A DNA stretch of 64,000 nucleotides from Clarireedia homoeocarpa (taxonomy: Eukaryota > Ascomycota > Leotiomycetes > Helotiales > Rutstroemiaceae). This document shows, piece by piece, positions 35,949-45,502 of this stretch. Below the pieces are notes generated by a model, which was not told the DNA's origin, did no database searches, and saw nothing but the letters and a program-made list of their open reading frames with translations. The stretch spans positions 310,001 to 374,000 of the forward strand of contig LNKV01000007.1 of the NCBI GenBank assembly GCA_001465935.1. Reading direction: 5' to 3'. The stretch's first letter is position 1. Every line of letters starts with the position of its first letter. The position numbers and the translations under genes are program-made.

Positions 35949-37931
35949 CGTCTGGAGCGCTATTCCCGTCGACGCGTTTAATCGTACAGCATTAAAATCA
36001 ATTTGCGAATATGGTACGGTCTCATTACCAGCTCCATCCTCAGATAGAGATTCGCTTTCTCTACTTCCAAACCTCACCGAGCCTTCTTGCTTCCATTTAT
36101 TGAGCTCTTTTTTTATCGAATCGTCAGATTCAAGTTCGCTAGAGCTCGAAGCTGCCGAACTATTGGCGAAATATGCATGGCGCTGAAAGTGCTCAGAATA
36201 ATAAACCTTACTATCACGAGAAGGTCTTTCTTCACGAGGATTCTGCAACAGCTTAGATTTTACAAGCCAATCATAGACTTTATTGGCACTGCTGTTTATT
36301 CGTTCGTCGGTCTCTTGGCCGTTATCGTCGGCCCAGGGTAATGCCCGGAGCGAGAAAGAGTGTATACCTCTAGCAATGTGGTCAAGGAGCACATCTTGAT
36401 CAACAGTACCTTTTTCTCCGTCTGGCCAATTACACAACGGGCAAGATCTAAGCTCCATAGGAGTGGATCGTTTGCAAATATCTCGCAGGAGTGGAATCTG
36501 GTCGAGATTCACAGATGCAGCGTGTGTTGTCTTCGTATGCTCAGTAAACTTGTCTTCGTTTTGGAATCGTTTGTCCTCTCCACAAACAAAGCATACCCAA
36601 TACTCAAAGCTTCGATGCCCCTTGAGAAGATGCTGTCGCCAGGTTTCCTTTGTGGAGAAGAGGACTTCGGCGTTAACGCAATCTGGCAATATACACGTGT
36701 ATGGACTAAGGTCATCCGCAACGTGTTTTCTGACTTGTTAGCATCATTCAGAATCCTGTTCAAGCTTGACTCACTTCCACCTGGTACCTTCCGATAATGT
36801 CACGGGAAGTGTTTGGCAGCAACACGGACACATGAAAATACGCGCCCCCTTTTCTATTTTTGGAGGGCGCGGGTATTTGAGATTGATCACAGTCGATGAA
36901 ATTATAGTTGAAGCGGCTGATACTGGTGATACATCTAGTGGTAAAGCAACAGAATCGCTCACCGCAGATGCACTAGTTCCTGTTCTTATGGTGGGATTTG
37001 TTGTCACGGCCGGTGCTTCAATCGAAGGCTTCGTAGTGAGCGGTAGCGATTTCTGTTTTTCCTTGGCTGATTCTTCACTGGCTGTCGGACGGGTATTGTT
37101 AGCCTGCCCTTGAGATAGACGTGTTGCAGCATCTGTATCTAGCCATATCGAATGTTGTTGCGCATACAAGAGACGGTTACGACGCATGAGATTACAATGA
37201 ATCAGACGTTGCTGTATCTCACTTAGCTTTGACACGTCAATTTGGTCTTTCGAAAACTCTGGACGCGCGAGTAAAATAGTGGTCAGATGTTTCTGCAACT
37301 CCTCGTGCTCCGCTGGTTTAAAGCGTTGGTCCGCTTTCTGAAGTCGTGATCGCCTGCCTGACCGTCGGACTACAACGGCGATCCTAGCGAGTTGATCAAG
37401 CATCATCTCGACGTCTTTTATATTCTTCTGCAACGGGTCGCTAGAGCATAGGCTTTCAACCTCGTTCTCCAACTGCGTGTCAGAGGCATCTGACCAAGGA
37501 GAAAATGACCGCGGTGCAGGCTCCTCCTCCTCCAGATTAGCCTGATTTCCAAAGGAATCCTCCTCATCACTAAGTTCTGAAATAATTTGAGTAGTCTCTG
37601 AGAGTGCTGTGTGACCCCAGACATCAATTAGCAGCCGTCCTGACACAGACGGAGACAGGACCTCACCTAGCTTTTTGCACTTGTCGACAGTTGCAGCAAG
37701 CAGACGTAACACGTTCGCTATCACGTCGCGAGTCTCAGGTCTGAGGGCCAACCTCGAGTCGAGAGATGCTCGGCTTTGCGCTGAGGCACCGATACCAGAG
37801 GCCCAGAGGTTGAAGTCGGCTAGGCGATTCTCAGCCCACTCATTCTTCGTCAGCGCCTCGGCCGCTAAGCAAGCCTTGAAGCTCTGGATGCACACGGCAG
37901 TTGCCTCGAAGATCACCCTACTGGTTTCCAT
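34578..37931 (-). CDS. C2H2-finger protein with 11 near-identical WD40 repeats
   Basis: Two exons (37931-36775 and 36729-34578, minus strand) give 1102 residues; the 45-nt intron has GTGAGT, TGCTAAC and CAG, phase 2. Residues 1-110: helical region (AVCIQSFKACLAAEALTKNE) of the kind that opens many fungal receptor-like proteins. Residues 120-370: acidic and low-complexity linker. Residues about 370-500: four Cys/His clusters (MCPCCC; CILPDC...H-x4-H; WVCFVCGED...H-x4-H; SCPLCNWPDG...HIARGIHSF), typical of fungal C2H2-type regions found beside STAND proteins. Residues about 647 to the end: ten complete 42-residue WD units and one cut short by the stop (RIWDAVI). No P-loop (GxxxxGKS/T) or NACHT motif is visible. 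Role inferred: protein-binding scaffold or recognition protein, possibly of the heterokaryon-incompatibility type. Confidence 0.85.
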
Positions 37932-38009
37932 GTCTGCCTCAGAGCTAAATGAGGGGAGATGGTCGATAGAAGAATAAATACAGAGTAGCTCAGTGTTGTT
38001 CCGGCCTGC

Positions 38010-38640
38010 CTAATAAGCGGAAAGGTACAACTTTTTGCATAACTGGCTTTAAAAACCTTAATTTTTTGAAAACGTCAAATTTTAGAAATCACCTCGAATG
38101 ATCACTACCATTAAATAATAATTATCTTATAACTCAACAACAACGTACTCAAATCAAAAGGTTAGGAGCTTAAATTGAAGCCCTCAATATCCTCTTTCTA
38201 ACGATACAATATAGTATTATTACGATAGCGCCTAACCTCGATACAACGACAATTACCCGGATTGAGGATGCTTTATTAGAGACAGGAGTAACTCTCAATA
38301 GTGTATATTTACGTTCTCTGGCTATAAAGTTCAATATCTCTGTGTAGACAATTTATCAGTATAAGAAGTGTATATTAGCTGGTAAAGCTCCTGCAGCTCG
38401 TACAGGTAGTCAGATTCGCGTTATTATACCTTATATAGACTATACTGTTAAGTACTTATTAGATATATAACTATAGTTATATTTAGATGAAATTAAATAA
38501 TTTCTTCTCGAAGTATATAATATCGATATTAATCTAGCTACTATTAACGGATTGAGATTATAAGGAAGAAAATCAAGGTAATAATAGTATAAAAGAATAA
38601 AGAGTTTAAATATATATAATTATAAATAATCTAGTTATTC
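38010..38640 (+). mobile_element. RIP-like degraded Tc1/mariner-type transposon relic
   Basis: Begins near TAATAAGCGGAAAGGTACAA, a plausible inverted-repeat end with a TA target site. From about 38130 the plus strand reads as a helix-turn-helix transposase N-terminus: RIEDALLETGVTLNS, then IYQYKKCILAGKAPAARTGS, then LYLDEIK and FLLEVYNIDINLATING (the DDE_3-type region). The frame is interrupted by TAA/TAG stops where family members have Gln or Trp, as expected from C-to-T change. Further downstream the DNA becomes too A+T-rich to read. The 3' terminus was not found. Confidence 0.68.
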
Positions 38641-41453
38641 TTTATAAACTATTATATTATAATTGATAAATCTAGTAGCGATAAATAAATAAGAAATCGT
38701 ATATATAAATATTCGAAGTATAATATATTTATAATTATATAGTGTTTTTTATAATATCGATTATAAATCTCTCTTTTAATTATTTATATAATAAAAAGGT
38801 TTATTATTATTATTATATTCTAAAGTATATAAAATATAGATCTATTTAAAAACTTTATAATTAATATTTTATTATTATTATATAATTTATTTCTAGTTAA
38901 AAGGTCTATAATTATTATTAATAATATATTAATTTATTATATAAATAAAGAAGTTATTAAAATAATTTATTTATATAAAAGAGTATTTATTAAATATTTA
39001 TTATTTTATTCTCTTAATTTTAATTTTATTAAAAAGAGTTTTAATAATTTAAAAAACTTTATTTAAAGAATATATTATTAAAAAAAATATAATTTAATAA
39101 TTATTAAAATTATTTAAAATAAATTATTAAAAAGATTAAAATAAACTTTATTATTAAATAATATATATTAAAGTATTTCTATAATATTGAATTTAAAGAT
39201 TTTGAAAATAATTTAAATAATTAAATATTATATTTTATATCTATTATATTATATTTAAATTAATATATTATATATTATAATCTCTTTTTTTTATTAAAAT
39301 TATTTTTTTCTAAACTATTTAAAAATAGTAATTTAAAATTTAATTATATAAAAAGTATTTAATAAAATATCTTTAACTTTTATTAAAATATAAATAATTA
39401 AAATCTTAAATTATTAATTTTTAAATATTTTAAATATTAGTTTAATTATATTCTATTATTTAAAATTCTTTTTATATTTTATAAACTAATTATAATAAAG
39501 ATTTAATAAATTATTCTTATTATTATTTTATTAAATTAAAGATAAAAGTTTATTTAATATTAAAGATATTAAGATTATATCACGGTTTAAATAATAGCTA
39601 GATATATAATAGTAAATAAAGATATAATAGATTAATTCCCCTCTCTCTTTTTAAGATTCTCAGTTTTATTTATAAAGATTAGTAAGAATCTCAAGTTAAA
39701 GAGAATAGTTCTATCTGATTCTATAATTTATAAAGGAAATATAAATAAAGATTATAATATATTAATAAAGGTTCTAAGTAGTATATTAAGATTACCGATT
39801 TTTAGTAATATTATAATACAGATTGTAAGTCTCGGCTCTATAGCTTTAAAGATCAATTTATAAAAGCTGACTATATATATACTCGATTATATAATCAGTT
39901 CTACTTTATAATTATATATACTATATAGATCTTTCCGTGATAAAATATAATTTATATATTAATATTCTTTTAATTAAATATTTAAAATTAATTTTTAATA
40001 AAGTAAAAATATTATAATATAAATATAAAAAAATTAATAATAATATAATAATATATTTATAAAATAGATTTAAATATACTTTAAAATTTATAATTATAAA
40101 ATAAAAGTTAAATATAAAAAGAAAATTCTTTATATAATTTAAATAATTTTAAAGTTTTTATAAAATAATATTTTATAAAAAAATATTCTAATTAGATTAA
40201 TATATTATATAATTTATTTAAATATAATTATTATACTTTTAATTAAAATACTTTCTTTTATATAAATATTATTTTATAAATATTCTTTTTATAAAATATT
40301 ATTTATTTTATAAATATTTTTATTTATTAAAATTATAATAATATACTTATAAATAAGATTATATAATTCTTAAAATTAATAATTATAAAATTAAAAAGAT
40401 TAAAAAGTTTTAAGAACTTATATATATATAATAATTATATAAATTATATATTTAAAGTATATATATATTGGATATATTTAAAAGTCTATTTTATTATTAA
40501 AAATAATATCTTTAAATATCAAATAATTAGATAAATATAATATATCGATATTATTAATCTTAATAATAATAAAATTCGAATTATTATATTATTCTCTTTT
40601 TTAAAAAAACTCGCTTTTAAATATCTTAAATTTATTAATTCTAATTAATATAATTAATAAATAAATATAAGAATATTAATTAAATATAAGATAATTAAAT
40701 AAATATAAAAATAAAAATAAATTAATATTATTTATAAATCCTCTTTTAATTATAAATTAAATTAATTAAAGAATTATTATTTTTATATAAAAACTATTAG
40801 ATAATTATTTTTTAAATATTTATAATTATCTTTATTTACTTAATATAAATATAATTATTTTAGAAATAATATTAAAAAACTAAATAAAATAAGATTTTCT
40901 AAATAGAATATATTAAATAAATATAAAATTATTTTAAAGTTAAGTATTTTATATTATATCAAGTTAATATTATAATTAAACTATTATATATAATATTCTA
41001 GAGATTTATATTATTTATAATAAATAAAGATTTTCTTTACTTTTTATTCTTTTTTACTAATTATATTAATTAATAATAAAAGGTTATTAACTTAGTAAAA
41101 AAATAATTAATTTTTTTTAAAATCTTAAAATATTTATTTATTAAGAAATCAAGTTTCTTAAAAAACTATTAGATAAATAAATATTTTATATTAAATTAAA
41201 TATAATTATTAATATTAAAGTTAATTAAATAATATAATATATTTATAATTTAAACTATATATTCTTATACTTTTTCTATTATTTAATAAATATATTATAA
41301 TACTTCGAGGTTCTAATATATATATATATAAATATTAATAAGATTAAAATTATTTAAAAATAAAATTTAATTAGTTTTATTTTATATCTAAATATATTAT
41401 AATTTTTAATTATATAATATTTCGAATAGATTTAAATTATTTAAAAAAGTATA
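38640..41453. other. Extreme A+T-rich block without coding potential
   Basis: About 2.8 kb made almost wholly of A and T; no open frame above 60 codons. Probably the RIP-mutated remainder of the neighbouring transposon and others. Short less-degraded islands (about 39580-39700 and 39780-39930) may be remnants of later insertions. The block stops abruptly at the LTR that starts at 41454. Confidence 0.8.
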
Positions 41454-41640
41454 TGTGACGATTCGTACGGAATCGTATACGTAGTACATTAGCCTAGCCA
41501 GGATGTTTCTCTACAGGGCATCGCTTCGTACGAGCCCTAAGGCTCTGAGCTATATAAGGTCTCTCTTCTTGTATATAGCTTTAGTTCTGTAGTTCAATAT
41601 TCTAAGGTCATTCAGTGTCTTTGTTGGCAGTCTCGTCACA
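41454..41640 (+). mobile_element. LTR, plus orientation (187 bp)
   Basis: Begins TGTGACGA and ends TCGTCACA, the short inverted ends of an LTR, and contains a TATATAAGG-type TATA box near 41550. It matches the 42657-42843 copy in reverse over its whole length, with about one base difference. No target duplication is visible with the outer edge of the other copy. Confidence 0.85.
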
Positions 41641-42656
41641 TTATATTGAACTTGTCCGGGTCTTGTAGCTTAGGTCGATTGGATGTCGGACGAAGGCAAA
41701 GAGAACGAAAGAAGGTATTATCTGAACGAAGTACTTCAAGTTCTCGTCCGAACTCCTCAGCTTGGGTACTGAGTTGTTGGCGAATAGCTGCGAACTCAGC
41801 TGCGATTTCGTTGGTGATTGACTGTTCTATTGTTCTTAAAAGAAGTAAAGTAATAATAATAATAAAATAAGTGATAAGTAAGAGCTTAAAAGCAATACTT
41901 AGAGGGGGATAGCTTTAGGTCGAAGCTGTCTAAGAATAAGGGATTTTTGAGTTATAGCTATATAAGAGGTGTATAGCCAAGAAGTGTTGGTCCAGGGGGG
42001 TCGTCCGAATCCGGAAGGTGGGGGAATATAGGACAAGTCAGGATAAATACGAATATAAAGTTATAACTTATAGAAATAAGCTAATGCAGTCGTTCAGCTC
42101 GAGAAGGAAGGAGGTAGTCGAGTTGTATCAACGGAATTAGCACACTGATAAGTGAGTTGATTTGTGGGTTCGTACAAATCAAGAAAGTGAGGTAGTCGTC
42201 GGTCGCGAAGTGCCAATATACGAAGCAACTCCGATGAGTTTTCGAATACTGATGTTGCAGACGCCGGCCCGTTTCGTACGAAACTTAAAGGCTGTAATCT
42301 ATGTTTTTACTATGCTCTGATCCGCCAGCCAGACCTGGTACGGCTATTAACAGGATTCCCTCAGGACCCGGGGAGACTGTTACTAAGGACTCTCAACCGA
42401 GTGCTTGCTTTTATCGCCTCTCCAATGGCAACGTGTGTAATCCGCCTTAGGAACCTATAGAATTGAGTACACAGGTGTCGGCATATATACGAAGTCTATA
42501 GAGTATCGTACACTACTTGACAGTGCAAGAATAAGAGGGCTGATTACCTCTCAGTGAAGTGCTTGTATGCAAATCACCTCCCTAGTTGAGTATTTAAGAA
42601 TGCCACTCCTGGCGGGATGATGATACCACATGCGAAGCAAGGGGAGTTCAATATAA
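41641..42656 (-). mobile_element. Retroelement leader plus gag N-terminal fragment
   Basis: Sequence enclosed by two inverted LTRs. Read from 42656 downwards it is a long leader without a frame, then, from about 41850 to 41652, a Gag-like N-terminus: EQSITNEIAAEFAAIRQQLS (coiled coil) and later RPKLQDPDKFN, the motif that precedes the core of Gag in fungal LTR elements. It stops there, at the inverted LTR. No protease, reverse transcriptase or integrase is present, so the element is not autonomous. Confidence 0.7.
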
Positions 42657-42843
42657 TGTGACGAGACTGCCAACAAAGACACTGAATGACCTTAGAATAT
42701 TGAACTACAGAACTAAAGCTATATACAAGAAGAGAGACCTTATATAGCTCAGAGCCTTAGGGCTCGTACGAAGCGATGCCCTGTAGAGAAACATCCTGGC
42801 TAGGCTAATGTACTACGTGTACGATTCCGTACGAATCGTCACA
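42657..42843 (-). mobile_element. LTR, minus orientation (187 bp)
   Basis: Reverse complement of the LTR at 41454-41640. The inner flank (42645-42656, AGTTCAATATAA) is also mirrored next to the left copy (41641-41652), so the inverted repeat is 199 bp long and reaches beyond the LTR itself. Confidence 0.85.
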
Positions 42844-43311
42844 ACTGTCTCTGTAGTAAGCAGAAGAATATCGAAAGAGAAATAAATACTCTGATTATAA
42901 CCGGTGAGGAGTTATCGAAACCGATGATCTCTATATCGTATATATAGATCTATTTTTATTCGATTATTACGAATATTTAGGATCTATTCAGCCGACGCCC
43001 TCCGATGAACAAAGGTTAGGGGGGCCACCCACTATTACGAAGTGTCGCAAAATACGAAGATTAGCTAGAACTTAATAAAAAGACTCAATTAAATCTGGAT
43101 TAAATAAGTGGAAAGCTGCAAAAATATACGACATGTCAAAAAATACGAAGATTAGCTAGAACTTAATAAAAAGACTCAATTGAATCTCGCGATTCAGGCG
43201 ATCAATTCGATACCTGGATTAAACTAGGGAATTGCAGTGCAATTGAGGGCAGCTTACTTTTAGTGGGTGACGCTCCGCTGGCTCTCCGAGGGCCACTGCC
43301 GTGGAGGCAGA
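42844..43311. other. Non-coding accessory DNA with a 42-bp direct repeat
   Basis: No gene. A 42-bp stretch at 43049-43090 (starting AAAATACGAAGATTAGCTAG) recurs exactly at 43140-43181, 91 bp downstream. Confidence 0.75.
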
Positions 43312-44022
43312 CTATTTGCCATGCTATTTGCTATGCTATGGGCCATGCCACTTGCTATGCCATTTGCTATTTGCCATTTGCCATACTATATGTGATGATT
43401 CTGACCGAATTACCACGATGCTACATAAGGACATGACCTTCCTGGGGGTGAGTCAGGAATGCATTAGCATGCATTAGCATACACGTGATTAAGCACATGA
43501 TCTCTTCCTGTATATAAGCCTTCGGATCCTTATGATCCTCTTAGCTCTGTAGTTGTTAATTCTAAGGTCATTCAGTGTCTTTATTGGCAGTCTCGTCACA
43601 CTATAGGCCATGCCACTTGCCTTGCCATTTGCCATTTGCCATTTGCTATGCAATTTGCCATTTGCCATACTATAGGCCATGCCATTCGCGATACCATTTG
43701 CCATCGCATTGGCCATCGCATTAGCCATCGCATTTGCTATGCCATTTGCCATGCCACTTGCCATGCCATTTGCCGTTTGCCATGCCACTTGCCATGCCAT
43801 TTGCCATTTGCTATACCATAGGCCATGCCATTAGCCATCGTATTAGCCATTCTATTAGCCATCGCATTGGCTATCATAGCCATGCCATTTGCCATTTGCT
43901 ATACCATAGGCCATGCCACTTGCCATGCCATTTGCCATTTGCCATGCCATTTGCCATTTGCCATACCATGGGCCATGCCATTCGCGATACCATTGGCCAT
44001 GCCATTAGCCATTCCGCTGGCC
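43312..44022. repeat. GCCAT-rich minisatellite, interrupted by a solo LTR
   Basis: Two blocks (about 43312-43390 and 43606-44022) of irregular units of 6-13 bases built from GCCATTT, GCCATGCCA, GCCATAC and GCGATACC. Open frames on both strands here (Met-Ala-Asn-Gly or Cys-His-Leu-Pro repeats) are products of the repeat, not genes. Confidence 0.9.
43391..43600 (+). mobile_element. Solo LTR (210 bp) with 5-bp target duplication CTATA
   Basis: Starts TGTGATGA, ends TCGTCACA, flanked on both sides by CTATA (43386-43390 and 43601-43605). The last 60 bases (TCTAAGGTCATTCAGTGTCT and following) match the 41454 LTR almost exactly; the middle has diverged. It lies inside the minisatellite. Confidence 0.88.
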
Positions 44023-44267
44023 TCAGGCATTGCTGATTTTGATGGGGCCGGCATTTAAACCTCCGTAGTTGCTTCACCGTCCGGCAGTAAAAAAAAAAGG
44101 CATTTATGACCAATCAGAAGCCCAGATTTGTGTCATGGTCCGTGCGGGTAAAATAAGAGGCAACCAGTGGTCACGTGCGCGGGCCAGAATATTATAGGCA
44201 GCAAGCTGCCAATAAGTAAAAAGTGTCCCACTTGATGGGGTGGACCACTTGATAGGGTCGCACGTTA

Positions 44268-44452
44268 TGTGACGATTTGAACTGAATCGCACGTGGATGC
44301 CTTAAGGCTCAGGCCGAAGTCCCCGTGTACTGGGCAGGCTTCCTGAACGCCTAGCGTGCACGTGTTGTGACACGTGATCTATATGGCTACACATGACACC
44401 TCCATGTGTATAAGCCCTCGAGATCTTAGGATCCTCTTAGTTCTTTAGTTGT
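44268..44452 (+). mobile_element. 3'-truncated LTR of the same family
   Basis: Begins TGTGACGATTTGAACTGAAT and keeps the CACGTG-rich centre, the TATAAGCC box and the ATCCTCTTAGTTCT stretch of the 43391 copy, but lacks the TCGTCACA end. Confidence 0.72.
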
Positions 44453-45502
44453 AAAGATATAATATAAACTTTATAAAAATCGAAAAGAACTAGATGATAG
44501 TTGTTTTAATAAATACAGTAAGTTAGTAGAATTCCAAAAGTATATAGGCAGTACTTATATAATACTTTTTTTTTCAATCCTTGGCACTTTCTTGGCATTT
44601 TTTGCCAAGCAACTCGCGTATTAATCCCTGCACCAGTACCCTTTGTAAAAACCTTTAACCTAAAGGTTGAGAGGCACAGAAGCTTCTTTTCGTCAGCCGA
44701 CTTCCAAGGGTCATTTCCAGGAGATTAACGTGCGAAATAATTGGTGACCAGAACGAATTGACCAACAATTTTCCCAAATTAACAGGGAACACGCAAATGC
44801 ATTGACTGAATCCGGATCCTCCCAAACATTCCCCCCTCTTGAGTCTTGACTCTTCTAGCATTGAAAGACAGTTCTCAAGATTCTCTCCCCCCCCCTCTCT
44901 TCGTCATTATTCTCGATATCCGGCTACCAGTATCACTTATGCGTCACGAAAGGTAGAAGGTAGGAAGAATCCTTCATTATCATCATTTCCTTTTCTGCCC
45001 CATATCCCATATCCCATATCCCATATCCCATATCCCATATCTGTAACCTTACCAGCATCATCATTGTTATTATTAGTACAAAGTACTACTACCGTTATGC
45101 GTTCTTTCGTTGGGTTTTTGTAAAGACTCATAGTTTCCCCCCCTCTTTCTCCCGATAGATAGTCTACTTGCATTGCACATTCACTTCCACAGTCCTCTCA
45201 CCAAATCACAAACTTCTTTTATTGTGTTTGGTTCTACTTGGCGACCAAGATCTCTTATTCTGTTGGGAAACACGCTGATATTCGATCGAAAAAGGTTCAA
45301 AGCTGTACACGCGTAAGTCTGCAACCATCCAAGTATTGGTTTGATTAAGGCGCATACACAGCGCTCATGCTATGCGATCTCGGTTTCACAGCGCATATTT
45401 TGTGCAGGTTTATCTGACACCTCGCAAACAGTTTACAGAAGATTCTTTCCATCGCACTCCATCCGATATCCACAAGATTTCTATACATTTTAGGTCGTCA
45501 AC
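44453..45502. other. Intergenic, right edge of the island and promoter
   Basis: From about 44600 the base composition returns to normal. Contains a CCCATAT heptamer array. The 200 bases before 45503 are CT-rich leader-like sequence. No gene recognised. Confidence 0.45.
44999..45040. repeat. 7-bp tandem repeat (CCCATAT)x6
   Basis: Six perfect heptamer copies about 460 bases upstream of the next coding start. Confidence 0.93.

Noticed and set aside
34578..37931. NACHT/STAND NTPase in the WD40 gene
   Set aside because: I searched the translated linker for a P-loop and Walker B pattern and saw none.
41646..41870. 74-codon plus-strand frame between the inverted LTRs
   Set aside because: The opposite strand carries the recognisable gag N-terminus; the plus frame is its shadow.
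41454..42843. Interpretation of the inverted 187-bp repeats as a MITE or Tc1-type DNA transposon
   Set aside because: Ends TGTGACGA/TCGTCACA, internal TATA box and other copies as solo units with a 5-bp duplication identify them as LTRs.
43489..44113. Several 60-103-codon frames on both strands (Met/Ala/Asn/Gly or Cys/His/Pro/Leu repeats)
   Set aside because: They are translations of the GCCAT minisatellite and of the solo LTR inside it.
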